Source: an uncultured Collinsella sp.
GTDB taxonomy: Bacteria > Actinomycetota > Coriobacteriia > Coriobacteriales > Coriobacteriaceae
DNA length: 23,099 nucleotides
Direction: 5' to 3'
Assembly: GCA_900554585.1 (NCBI GenBank)
Contig: USHS01000002.1
Span: 1-23,099 of the forward strand
The position numbers and the translations under genes are program-made. Shown here piece after piece: positions 8,426 to 15,148 of the stretch; the stretch's first letter is position 1; each line of letters opens with the position of its first letter. Below the pieces are notes generated by a model that did not search any database, was not told where the DNA came from, and saw nothing but the letters and a program-made list of their open reading frames with translations.

Positions 8426-8676
8426 AAGCCTACATTTTCCCATTGATGATTAACCCAATCTTGATTAATCTTGGGATTCTTAGTTACTTGAGCTGTACGC
8501 ATAGCGACATCCTCAGTCATAACATCCATTTTCTTTTTAGATGTATCGACGATATCCTGCGCTCCGCGAAGCAGACGACCACGCAATTCATCGTCTGTTG
8601 CGACCTTAAATCCCGCAAATGCACCAACCGCTACAGTTGCGGCCAAAGCAAGAGCAGTCAGAACTTTATTCTTCAT
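8422..8676 (-). CDS. small single-pass membrane protein, YtxH-like, coupled to parB
   Basis: The predicted protein has 84 residues. ATG 8676 is chosen because AAGGAGGT, a near-perfect ribosome site, lies just before it; an in-frame TTG at 8694 would add six residues without such a site. The N-terminus (residues about 5-24) is one hydrophobic helix after Lys2/Lys4. It is followed by a charged, helical-looking segment rich in Lys, Asp and Arg, with no cysteine. This architecture resembles YtxH/DUF-type small membrane proteins, but I do not recognise a specific family. The start overlaps the end of parB by 11 bases, so it is made from the same message. Function is unknown; the linkage hints at a membrane-side role near the origin. 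Confidence 0.75.
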   Translation of the reverse strand: MKNKVLTALALAATVAVGAFAGFKVATDDELRGRLLRGAQDIVDTSKKKMDVMTEDVAMRTAQVTKNPKINQDWVNHQWENVGF

Positions 8677-9571
8677 CCCGACCTCCTTGATCAACTTGAA
8701 TCATTTCGCCAAGAATTCGAGAGAGCTCTTCCTCATCTTTAAACTCAATCTCGATCTTATTCTTACCGCGCGAACTCTTGACACGAACGTTTGTGTTAAA
8801 AACCTGACGCAATACACGTGCTGCCTTTTTAAAAGACTGAGGCGTGGCGGGTCGGGGCGTCTTAGGCGTCTCTCCGGCAGAAAACAGTGGAGCAAGATTT
8901 TCTGTCGCTCGGACAGACAAACCCTCAGCAACAACCTTCTCAGCAAGCTTAATGCGTGCATCTTCATACGGAACCGCAAGAATTGCACGAGCATGACCAG
9001 CAGTCAGCTTGCCTTCGAAGATCATCTGCTGAACTACCTCCGGAAGATCGAGCAAGCGCAACGAATTGGTGATTGCAGAGCGAGACTTGCTGACAGCCTT
9101 TGACAAGGCTTCTTGAGTCATACCGCTTGAATCGATGAGCTGTCGATACCCCTTAGCCTCTTCGACGGGATTGAGATCAGAGCGCTGGAGGTTTTCAATC
9201 AGCGCGAGTGCAAGCATTTCCTCATCATCAACGTCCTTAATGATGACGGGGAGCTCTTCAAGGCCAGCAAGCTTTGAAGCCTGATAACGGCGTTCACCCG
9301 CAATAATTTCATAGCCATTACCGTGCTTGCGCACAAGAAGCGGCTGCAGAACGCCATGCTCCTGGATTGACTCACTTAACTCACGAAGCTCAGTCTCGTT
9401 GAAATGAATTCGTGGCTGATTTGGGTTCGGAATGATATCTTCGATCGGAAGCTTGGTTTCCGAAGCTGCATTTGATGCCGACGCTGTAGATCCGCCAGTC
9501 TCATATTCAGCTTCTGAGACCAGTGCATTGAGTCCACGACCCAAGCCACCGCGCTTCTTAGGGCTAGGCAC
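8666..9571 (-). CDS. parB: chromosome-partitioning protein ParB (Spo0J family)
   Basis: The 301-residue CTP-dependent DNA clamp loads at parS and spreads to mark the origin. The N-terminal GGLGRGLNALV (8-18) is the motif that stimulates ParA ATPase. Residues about 40-135 form the CTP-binding domain with GERRYQ (92-97) and ENLQRSDLNP (126-135). Residues about 152-177 are the parS-binding helix-turn-helix (TQEALSKAVSKSRSAITNSL). The C-terminal 55 or so residues are a basic/acidic dimerisation region. The usual third Arg of GERRxR is Gln97. GTG 9571 follows GAGG by 9 bases and overlaps parA by 8 bases. Its cognate parS sites are at 10403-10496. Confidence 0.96.
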   Translation of the reverse strand: MPSPKKRGGLGRGLNALVSEAEYETGGSTASASNAASETKLPIEDIIPNPNQPRIHFNETELRELSESIQEHGVLQPLLVRKHGNGYEIIAGERRYQASKLAGLEELPVIIKDVDDEEMLALALIENLQRSDLNPVEEAKGYRQLIDSSGMTQEALSKAVSKSRSAITNSLRLLDLPEVVQQMIFEGKLTAGHARAILAVPYEDARIKLAEKVVAEGLSVRATENLAPLFSAGETPKTPRPATPQSFKKAARVLRQVFNTNVRVKSSRGKNKIEIEFKDEEELSRILGEMIQVDQGGRDEE

Positions 9572-10364
9572 GCTTAATCACCTCTTTAGCAAGGTTCATA
9601 TAAGCCTTTGCGCCCTTATTCTGTGGCGCATAGGTAATTACTGGTTCACCGAACGACGGCGCTTCTGAGATTTTAACCGTACGTGGAATCAGGGTCTTGA
9701 ATGCCTTGTCTCCAAAATACGATTGAACCTCTTCGACAACCTGATTCGAAAGCGATGTGCGCGAATCGTACATAGTCATAAGCACGCCATAGGTATCAAG
9801 GCCCTTATTAAGACGTGTTTTAACCATCTTCATCGATTCAAGCAGCTTCGTGACACCTTCGAGTGCGTAATATTCACACTGAATTGGAATCAAAACGCTA
9901 TCTGCTGCCGTCAACGCATTAATTGTCAGCAAACCAAGCGAAGGCGGGCAATCGATAAAGATGAAGTCAAACTCATCTTGAATTGGTTCAAGCAAATCCT
10001 TTAAGCGAGTTTCACGTGCAATCGCACTGACGAGCTCAATTTCAGCGCCTGCAAGCTGGATGGTAGCTGGAATTACGAATACCTTTTTGCAATTCGTATC
10101 AAGAACAAGCGATTCAGCCGGCACATCATTCAGCAATGCATCATAGATGCAGTGATCGAGCTCTTCTTTTTCGATTCCAAAACCACTTGTACTATTACCC
10201 TGCGGGTCAAAATCGACAATGAGCGTCTTTCGGCCCAGTTCACCCAACGCTGCTGCAAGATTTACAGCTGTGGTGGACTTACCTACGCCGCCTTTTTGGT
10301 TGATGATAGCGATGATACGCGTGTCTTTTGCGCTCTTAGAACGCTTAACGTCGCGAAATCCCAC
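9564..10364 (-). CDS. parA: chromosome-partitioning ATPase ParA (Soj family)
   Basis: The 266-residue Walker-type ATPase binds nucleoid DNA in its ATP form and is released by ParB, segregating origins. The deviant Walker A KGGVGKS (24-30) has the signature lysine at 24, DFDPQGNST (51-59) is the A' motif, and FIDCPPSLG is Walker B. There is no N-terminal DNA-binding extension, so it is the chromosomal Soj type rather than the plasmid P1 type. GTG 10364 follows GGGAGGG with 4 bases between. It lies after rsmG and the parS array in the same direction and is translationally coupled to parB. Confidence 0.96.
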   Translation of the reverse strand: MGFRDVKRSKSAKDTRIIAIINQKGGVGKSTTAVNLAAALGELGRKTLIVDFDPQGNSTSGFGIEKEELDHCIYDALLNDVPAESLVLDTNCKKVFVIPATIQLAGAEIELVSAIARETRLKDLLEPIQDEFDFIFIDCPPSLGLLTINALTAADSVLIPIQCEYYALEGVTKLLESMKMVKTRLNKGLDTYGVLMTMYDSRTSLSNQVVEEVQSYFGDKAFKTLIPRTVKISEAPSFGEPVITYAPQNKGAKAYMNLAKEVIKRA

Positions 10365-10402
10365 GGTCCCTCCCGGTATATTTAAAGCTGTTGAATGGAG
10401 GA

Positions 10403-10418
10403 TGTTTCACGTGAAACA
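10403..10418. promoter_or_regulatory. parS: parS site 1 (perfect)
   Basis: TGTTTCACGTGAAACA is identical to the bacterial parS consensus bound by ParB/Spo0J and is a perfect palindrome. It is the copy nearest the parA start, 39 bp upstream of it, so ParB bound here could also affect parA transcription. Confidence 0.97.
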
Positions 10419-10441
10419 ATCCGATTCGACATCGACCGATA

Positions 10442-10457
10442 TGTTTCACGTGAAACA
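10442..10457. promoter_or_regulatory. parS: parS site 2 (perfect)
   Basis: This is a second perfect copy of TGTTTCACGTGAAACA, 39 bp from its neighbours on each side. Confidence 0.97.
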
Positions 10458-10480
10458 TATCGACTCGACACTATCCATTA

Positions 10481-10496
10481 TGTTTCACGTGAAACA
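10481..10496. promoter_or_regulatory. parS: parS site 3 (perfect)
   Basis: This is a third perfect copy of TGTTTCACGTGAAACA, ending 1 bp from the rsmG stop codon (10498-10500). Confidence 0.97.
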
Positions 10497-10497
10497 T

Positions 10498-11235
10498 CTA
10501 GGCAAGCGGATTCTTTTTTGCCATGCCATTAGCACGCGGAAGAGAAACCGATGCCTGACGAGTCTTTTTAAGGACAATAAATTCGCGGTGGCCCAGGCCG
10601 TTCGGCAAATCAAGGTCATCCGTCATAAGCACGGTAAAGCCGCATATCTTTGCAGCGGCAAGTCCAGATTGAAGCTCTTCATCAGATGGATTCCCTTTCG
10701 TAATGACAAAGAGGCCACCATCTTTTAGAAAAGGAGAAGCATACTCAACGAGAACAGGTAACGGAGCAAGCGCACGAGCAGTAACGACGGCATATTGCTT
10801 CTTATGAGATCGCGCATACTCTTCGAGACGATCATGAACGGCCTCAGCATGCTTCAGGCCAAGCTCCTTAACAAAGGAATTAACAGCATCAACCTTCTTG
10901 CCAACGGAATCGATATAGGTAGCCTTTCTTCCGCTTGCAATAGTCAGTGGAATACCGGGGAAGCCAGCACCGGTACCCATATCCAACAAAGCGCCTTCGG
11001 GAGCTTTATTTAGGTAGGGAAGCAATACAAGTGAGTCCAGAATATGAAGAACGGCAGCATCATCAACATTTAGGATGCGCGTTAGATTAGTAGTCTTATT
11101 AGCCTCCAGAACAAGATCAAGATGCTTGATACAGACACGAAGGCTATCGTCGGAGACCTTCAAAGAATAGTCTTTACAATACGAAATAAGACTGCTCAGC
11201 ATCTGGCTTGTCTGCTCATCAGTTAGTATAAACAA
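10498..11235 (-). CDS. rsmG: 16S rRNA (guanine-N7)-methyltransferase RsmG
   Basis: The 245-residue SAM-dependent methyltransferase modifies G527 of 16S rRNA; its loss is known to give low-level streptomycin resistance. The SAM-binding glycine motif LLDMGTGAGFPGIPL lies at about 83-97, and VVTARALAPLPVLVEYA is the usual downstream family motif. I place the start at TTG 11235 because AAAGGAG stands 5 bases before it and homologous sequence begins there. A longer frame to 11304 would run through the jag terminator hairpin. It is the first gene after that terminator, so it probably has its own promoter; TTGTCA read leftward at about 11276-11281 may be a -35, but the matching -10 is poor. parA and parB follow in the same direction. 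Confidence 0.93.
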   Translation of the reverse strand: MFILTDEQTSQMLSSLISYCKDYSLKVSDDSLRVCIKHLDLVLEANKTTNLTRILNVDDAAVLHILDSLVLLPYLNKAPEGALLDMGTGAGFPGIPLTIASGRKATYIDSVGKKVDAVNSFVKELGLKHAEAVHDRLEEYARSHKKQYAVVTARALAPLPVLVEYASPFLKDGGLFVITKGNPSDEELQSGLAAAKICGFTVLMTDDLDLPNGLGHREFIVLKKTRQASVSLPRANGMAKKNPLA

Positions 11236-11280
11236 GACGACTCCTTTCTGACAAAAATCAGTGAATCGAGAACTTTTGAC

Positions 11281-11310
11281 AAAAAAAGGGGACGTGGAAA
11301 CCACGTCCCC
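11281..11310 (-). terminator. Rho-independent terminator after jag
   Basis: On the minus strand GGGGACGTGG (11310-11301) pairs perfectly with CCACGTCCCC (11297-11288) across a 3-base loop, followed by seven T. This is a textbook intrinsic terminator, 20 bp after the jag stop, and it closes the rpmH-to-jag operon. Confidence 0.95.
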
Positions 11311-11330
11311 TTAGCATAGGCTCGAAAAGC

Positions 11331-11900
11331 TTATCGAGCAACAATCACAACATGGCGATCAGGATCAGAGCCCTCAGAATGCGTATCAACAGCATCGTTA
11401 CCACGAAGGGCAATATGAACCAGTCGACGCTCATAGGCATTCATGGGCGGCAGGGAAACACTCTTATGAGTGCGAATAGCGCGCTCGGCAGCGGACTGGG
11501 CCATAGAAGCAACCTTGTCCTGTCGACGGCTCTTATAACCCTCGACGTCGACGACGACCGGATACCTAAAACCAAGCTTGCGGCTCACCAACAAGGAGAA
11601 CATAACCTGAAGAGCATCGAGGGTACGTCCATGACGACCAATGAGAACAGCAAGATCCGGAGCAGTTACATCCAGAATCAACTCGCCCTCGTCACCCTCA
11701 TACTCATCGATGGGAGAGTTCGCCGCATCGAAGTGCGAAAGGATGGAACGCAGAATGGAAATAGCAACATCGGCAATGGTGTCGAGCTCCTCATCGGTCA
11801 GCTCTTCACCAGCCTTGTAACGCTGTGCAATCTCGGGATAATCGCCCGCGACCTGCGGGACAACCTCCTCAAGCATATCCTCGACGATCTCTTCAGACAT
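11331..11900 (-). CDS. jag: Jag/KhpB-type KH-R3H RNA-binding protein
   Basis: The predicted protein has 189 residues. ATG 11900 is preferred because GGAG lies 6 bases upstream; a TTG at 11912 is less likely. An acidic N-terminus (1-70) replaces the Jag_N domain seen in Firmicutes. A KH domain follows at about 72-140 with the GxxG loop GRHG (88-91). A C-terminal R3H domain (about 155-189) has ERRLVHIAL and RHVVI. The protein binds RNA; its partner KhpA and roles in cell division or envelope synthesis are known in streptococci, not here. It is last in the rpmH-rnpA-yidD-yidC-jag operon, the usual position beside yidC. Confidence 0.92.
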   Translation of the reverse strand: MSEEIVEDMLEEVVPQVAGDYPEIAQRYKAGEELTDEELDTIADVAISILRSILSHFDAANSPIDEYEGDEGELILDVTAPDLAVLIGRHGRTLDALQVMFSLLVSRKLGFRYPVVVDVEGYKSRRQDKVASMAQSAAERAIRTHKSVSLPPMNAYERRLVHIALRGNDAVDTHSEGSDPDRHVVIVAR

Positions 11901-11915
11901 AACGAACTCCAAAAG

Positions 11916-11927
11916 TTAGGTACCTAA
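11916..11927. repeat. 12-bp perfect palindrome TTAGGTACCTAA, copy 2
   Basis: This lies in the 44-bp gap between yidC and jag, 5 bases upstream of the jag ribosome site. It is identical to 8414-8425. It has no T tract, so it is not an obvious terminator; a weak attenuator or an operator is possible. Confidence 0.5.
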
Positions 11928-11944
11928 ATAAGAATACTATCCCA

Positions 11945-12715
11945 CTACTTCTTCTTGTGCGGGCGCGGCTTCTTCTCGCGACGAGTAACCTCGACCTGCA
12001 GCGGAGCGTTCTTGAGACGCTCTTCCTCATCGGCCTTGGCCTTATCGATAACCTTCTGCGTCACGAAGATCTGCTGGACAACCTGCCAGGCAGAAGACAC
12101 ATCGTAGTACAGCAGAACGCCAACGGGCAGGCTCCAGCCCATCCAAAGCATCATGACGGTCATGACGACGGCCATCATGCGCATGCTCTGGGCCTGCTGA
12201 CCAGTCTGATTGCGAGACATATACAGCTGCGGAATCAGGGTCAAGACAGCGAACAGAATCAGGCAAACCAGCGCAGGCAGCGCAACCATAAAGCCATCGG
12301 CAAAGGAAGCGCTCGGCGTGGTGGTAAGGTCGGGCAGGATGTTGAAGAACGAGAACGTACCGTCGCTAAAGTAGTTCGGCAGGTTACGCAGCAACGTAAA
12401 CAGGGCAAACAGGACAGGCATCTGGATCAACAGCGGCAGACAACCAGCCATAGGGTTGAACTTGTTCTCGCTGTAGAACTTCTGCATCTCCTCGGCCTGG
12501 CGCTGGGGATCGTCGGCATAGCGCTCCTGGATCTCGAGCATCTTAGGCTGCAGCACCTGCATGCGAGCTGTCGACTTGGTCGACTTGAGCATGAGCGGCG
12601 TCAGCAGCAGACGGATGATGACCACCAGGATGATGATGGACAGGCCCCAGTCGACCGCAAAGGTCTGGATGAGCTTGAGCAGCTCGAAAAGGATGTTAAC
12701 GATCCAATCCCACAT
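11945..12715 (-). CDS. yidC: YidC/Oxa1-family membrane protein insertase
   Basis: The 256-residue inner-membrane insertase folds membrane proteins with or without SecYEG. ATG 12715 follows GGAGG with 8 bases spacing. The first helix (about 23-42) carries Arg35 in IIRLLLTP, the conserved positive residue in the hydrophilic groove. A cytoplasmic helical hairpin follows (KSTARMQVLQPKMLEIQ), then PMAGCLPLLIQMPVLFALF and two or three more helices. The C-terminal tail is very basic (KKPRPHKKK), which in the short YidC class binds ribosomes. There is no large periplasmic P1 domain and no lipoprotein signal, so it is the compact Gram-positive-like form. Confidence 0.95.
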   Translation of the reverse strand: MWDWIVNILFELLKLIQTFAVDWGLSIIILVVIIRLLLTPLMLKSTKSTARMQVLQPKMLEIQERYADDPQRQAEEMQKFYSENKFNPMAGCLPLLIQMPVLFALFTLLRNLPNYFSDGTFSFFNILPDLTTTPSASFADGFMVALPALVCLILFAVLTLIPQLYMSRNQTGQQAQSMRMMAVVMTVMMLWMGWSLPVGVLLYYDVSSAWQVVQQIFVTQKVIDKAKADEEERLKNAPLQVEVTRREKKPRPHKKK

Positions 12716-12744
12716 GTAAGTTTTCCTCCGATAGCGAGTGCCCG

Positions 12745-12969
12745 CTAGGGCACAGGGTCATAACCGCCGACGTGCAGGGGATTGCAGCGAGCGATGCGCC
12801 TCACGGCAAGCCAGCAGCCTCTCAAAACACCGTACTTCTCAATCGCCTGAACGGCATATTGCGAGCACGTTGGGTAATAAATGCAGGCGTCAGGCAATAA
12901 GGGCGAAATTACCTGTTGATATATGCGAATAGGAGCGATGGCAACACGTCGCAAAACGTGATTGCTCAT
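12745..12969 (-). CDS. yidD: membrane protein insertion efficiency factor YidD
   Basis: The 74-residue protein contains the family core: IRIYQQVISPLLPDACIYYPTC, SQYAVQAIEKYG, and a final RCNPLHVGGYDPVP. The conserved cysteines (29, 35, 52, 62) are present. It is thought to help YidC-dependent insertion at the inner face of the membrane. ATG 12969 overlaps the rnpA stop as ATGA, so translation is coupled; a GGAGGAG site lies inside the rnpA end. It lies between rnpA and yidC, its normal place. Confidence 0.96.
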   Translation of the reverse strand: MSNHVLRRVAIAPIRIYQQVISPLLPDACIYYPTCSQYAVQAIEKYGVLRGCWLAVRRIARCNPLHVGGYDPVP

Positions 12970-13304
12970 CGCTCCTCCCCGGCAACGCCGGCGCGTTTCA
13001 TAAGCGAACGCAATGCCTTGTCCATCTCCTGAGGCGAGGAGATCCTCGTCTTGGGAGTCGCGAACAAGATGATGTCATAACCCGCAACGGGAAATCCGCA
13101 GCTGCGGGCGGCCTCGCGCATCACACGCTTAGAACGGTTGCGCACGACTGCGCAACCGAGCCGTTTAGCACCAACGAAGGCGACCCTTCCGGAGTCGCCT
13201 TCGCCAACCGATTCACATATGGTCATTCGAATCAGAGGGTGATTGAAACGACGCCCCTGACTGAACACATGCTCGAAATCTTGCCGAGACTTAATAGTCT
13301 TCAT
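12966..13304 (-). CDS. rnpA: ribonuclease P protein component
   Basis: The 112-residue basic protein partners the RNase P RNA to remove tRNA 5' leaders. The RNR signature is present as AVVRNRSKRVMREA (52-65), and the N-terminal FEHVFSQGRRF forms the usual substrate-contact face. Length is normal. ATG 13304 has only a weak ribosome site, fitting translation coupled to rpmH, whose stop is 20 bases upstream. The RNase P RNA gene itself is not in this window. Confidence 0.96.
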   Translation of the reverse strand: MKTIKSRQDFEHVFSQGRRFNHPLIRMTICESVGEGDSGRVAFVGAKRLGCAVVRNRSKRVMREAARSCGFPVAGYDIILFATPKTRISSPQEMDKALRSLMKRAGVAGEER

Positions 13305-13324
13305 GCGAGATGTGTGTATCGCTG

Positions 13325-13459
13325 CTAGACAGTGAGACGCTTGCGGCCCTTGGCGCGGCGACGGGCGAGCACGGCACGACCACCCTTGGTGGCCATACGG
13401 GCACGGAAACCATGGGTCTTGGCACGCTTACGCTTATTAGGCTGATACGTACGCTTCAT
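13325..13459 (-). CDS. rpmH: 50S ribosomal protein L34
   Basis: The 44-residue, very basic protein starts [18 protein letters not shown] and ends [11 protein letters not shown], a full-length L34. ATG 13459 has AGGAGG 8 bases upstream; an in-frame upstream Met at 13519 lies close to the promoter start and is rejected. It is first in the leftward operon with rnpA, yidD, yidC and jag, and marks the left border of the origin. Confidence 0.98.
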   Translation of the reverse strand: MKRTYQPNKRKRAKTHGFRARMATKGGRAVLARRRAKGRKRLTV

Positions 13460-13531
13460 CTTAAGTTCCTCCTGCTGCATTTCGAGTGTCCGCTGGAGCG
13501 CGGACGCAGATATAGACACGTGAGCTTGAAG

Positions 13532-13561
13532 ATTGTAGGGAAATCAATGTTCAAATGTCAA
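13532..13561 (-). promoter_or_regulatory. sigma-70-type promoter of the rpmH operon
   Basis: Read leftward, TTGACA (13561-13556, perfect -35) and TACAAT (13537-13532, one difference from -10) are 18 bp apart. Transcription would begin near 13525, giving a leader of about 65 bases to the rpmH ATG. The promoter faces away from the DnaA-box cluster. Confidence 0.8.
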
Positions 13562-13658
13562 GAAATCAAAGGTAAAAGGTTGCGTAGTTCACACGGTTCC
13601 CCCATAAGCTCAACCGAAATTTGCGTCGCATTACAACTTTTCACGATATTTCATCGAG

Positions 13659-13742
13659 TTTTCGACAGGTCATGTTGGCAATGTTGAGAACTTTTCGCCT
13701 GTTTTCCAAAGTTTTCAACAGGTTTTGAAAAGTTGTCGAAAG
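13659..13742. other. oriC: oriC left part: DnaA-box cluster between rpmH and the ATPase gene
   Basis: Four DnaA-box-like nonamers lie in 84 bp: TTTTCGACA (13659-13667, plus), TTCTCAACA (13682-13690, minus), TTTTCAACA (13712-13720, plus) and CTTTCGACA (13734-13742, minus). All differ from TTATCCACA in the same way (T at position 3 and A or G at position 6). They fall in the 345-bp gene-free stretch 13460-13804, which otherwise holds only the rpmH promoter. No clear promoter for the rightward gene was found. The location and repetition support origin function; the exact binding sites are inferred. Confidence 0.75.
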
Positions 13743-13804
13743 ATGAGAAACATTGCACGGTGAGCTACTATTTGTTCGAAACCTTTTGAAAGATTGCGAG
13801 CGGC

Positions 13805-15133
13805 ATGTCTGACGACTTTTACACCATGGTCGATTCCGGAGACCCGGCACCCGACAACGAGCACATCACCGGCGTGCGCGAAAAGCGTGGCGAGGAAGAG
13901 CAGGCCGCTGCGAAAACGCAGGCTGCCATGTATGCCGCACGCATCGCGGTCTATGACGACATGCTGTCGACGCCGCGCGTCATCGTCATCGAACCTAAGG
14001 ACGTGCGCACCTATCTGGAAGAGACAACCAACACCGTCTACCAGTGCATGAAAGACCAGGGCGGGCACATCTCGCTCATGGTTATCCGCGAGATTGTCGA
14101 AAACTTTATCCACGCCCACTTTGCAGAGCCCATCATCTCGATCCTAGACGGCGGCGACACCATCCGATTCGCAGACCAGGGACCAGGGATCGACGACAAG
14201 GAGCGCGCGTTCGACTTTGGCGTTACCAGCGCAAACAGCAACATGAAGCGATACATCCGCGGAACCGGAGCCGGGTTTCCCATGGTGCAGGAGTACCTGG
14301 AAAACGCCGGCGGCGCCGTGTCCATCGAGGACAACATGGGCAACGGCACCGTGGTCACGGTAAGCCTGAACCCCAAGCGCGTGCAGGAAATCGAGCGCGC
14401 CGGAGGGCGGGGCGCCGCCGTGCGCCCCGAGACGGAGCAGCCGGCGTATCCCCTATCCAGCACGTTTGCACAGCAGCCCGTGACGCAGCAGATGCAGCAG
14501 CCTGGAAGTTTTCCCATGCAAGACCCCCAGACACCGCTGGGCAACGCAGTGCAAAACATGCCGGAGGGCATAGGCTCGGCAGATCTGGACACAGGCGCCG
14601 TGCAGCAGACGGCGGCCATGTCAAACGTCGCGCAAATGGGCTACCAACCGTACCCACAAGGGTATCCTCCCCAATATATGCCGCAGCAGGGATATGCCCA
14701 GCCGTATCCACAGCAGTATCCTCAGCCGTACCAGCAGCCGTATCAGCAGATGCCGCAGGGAAACCTCAACCCCTGGACTCAGCAGATGCCGCCACAGCCT
14801 TACCAACAGTGGCCGCAAAGTTTTCAACAGCAGATGCCACCTATGCAGAGTTCTCAACAACCAGCAGCTCAAATGATGTATCCTAATGCGGCGAATCAAT
14901 ACGCACAACCGCAGTCGGACGTGTTTGTAAGCGAACGCGGCAACGCCGCATTAGGGTATCTGGCCCAAAACCAAGAGTGCGGCGCAACGGACTTGGCGCG
15001 GGCGTTTGGAAACTCCGCACCCACCTGGTCGCGCACGCTCAACGATTTGGCACAGGCGGGCTTGGTGGTCAAACATGGGCAGAAATACCATCTGACCGAA
15101 ATTGGAAGCGCTCGCGTGCGGGCCCAGGCTTAA
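13805..15133 (+). CDS. GHKL-ATPase / Gln-Pro-Tyr-rich linker / winged-helix protein at oriC
   Basis: The predicted protein has 442 residues and I do not recognise a named family. Residues about 60-190 form a histidine-kinase-like (GHKL) ATPase: N box REIVENFIHA (95-104), G1 box DQGPGI (124-129), and G2 box GTGAGFPMV (153-161) followed by GNGTVVTV. There is no histidine phosphoacceptor or dimerisation domain, so it resembles stand-alone SpoIIAB-like ATPases rather than a sensor kinase. Residues about 205-370 are low complexity, rich in Gln, Pro, Tyr and Met. Residues about 378-442 look like a winged helix (ATDLARAFGNSAPTWSRTLNDLAQAGLV). ATG 13805 has only a weak ribosome site. It ends 15 bases before dnaA and both are probably co-transcribed. 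An ATP-switched regulator of dnaA or of initiation is possible, but this is inference. Confidence 0.88.
   Translation: MSDDFYTMVDSGDPAPDNEHITGVREKRGEEEQAAAKTQAAMYAARIAVYDDMLSTPRVIVIEPKDVRTYLEETTNTVYQCMKDQGGHISLMVIREIVENFIHAHFAEPIISILDGGDTIRFADQGPGIDDKERAFDFGVTSANSNMKRYIRGTGAGFPMVQEYLENAGGAVSIEDNMGNGTVVTVSLNPKRVQEIERAGGRGAAVRPETEQPAYPLSSTFAQQPVTQQMQQPGSFPMQDPQTPLGNAVQNMPEGIGSADLDTGAVQQTAAMSNVAQMGYQPYPQGYPPQYMPQQGYAQPYPQQYPQPYQQPYQQMPQGNLNPWTQQMPPQPYQQWPQSFQQQMPPMQSSQQPAAQMMYPNAANQYAQPQSDVFVSERGNAALGYLAQNQECGATDLARAFGNSAPTWSRTLNDLAQAGLVVKHGQKYHLTEIGSARVRAQA
14704..14859 (+). other. DnaA-box-like nonamers inside the linker-coding DNA
   Basis: GTATCCACA (14704-14712) is one base from the classical TTATCCACA box. 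TTTTCAACA (14821-14829) is identical to the boxes flanking the block, within the longer GTTTTCAACAG. TTCTCAACA (14851-14859) equals the one on the minus strand at 13682. They lie in DNA coding for the Gln/Pro/Tyr-rich linker, so codon bias (CAA, CAG, TAT, CCA) may explain some of them. Confidence 0.4.
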
Positions 15134-15148
15134 GGAACGGGAGAGACA

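Larger units (their letters stand above)
10403..10496. repeat. tandem array of three parS sites with exact 39-bp period
   Basis: The 16-bp site begins at 10403, 10442 and 10481, so the repeat unit is 39 bp both times. The two 23-base spacers are also related (both contain CGA-T/C-TCGACA), so this is an imperfect tandem duplication of site plus spacer. The array fills the gap between rsmG and parA, and the last site ends 1 bp from the rsmG stop codon. Confidence 0.9.

Noticed and set aside
10403..10496. CRISPR array
   Set aside because: The three 16-bp repeats with 23-bp spacers look array-like, but the repeat is exactly parS, the spacers are related to each other, and parA/parB follow; no cas genes are present.
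10219..10728. A 169-codon plus-strand frame running through the parS array
   Set aside because: It overlaps parA and rsmG in reverse and encodes repeated translated parS sequence; no ribosome site or domain.
11236..11304. N-terminal extension of rsmG to 11304
   Set aside because: It would translate through part of the jag terminator hairpin and T run; TTG 11235 has an AAAGGAG site and matches where family similarity begins.
11957..12748. A 263-codon plus-strand frame rich in His and Gln opposite yidC
   Set aside because: It mirrors the yidC codons, has no plausible domain, and yidC on the other strand is certain.
13460..13804. A small gene or structured RNA in the rpmH-ATPase gap
   Set aside because: Open frames are short and contain the rpmH promoter or the DnaA boxes; no tRNA-like or other RNA fold was evident.
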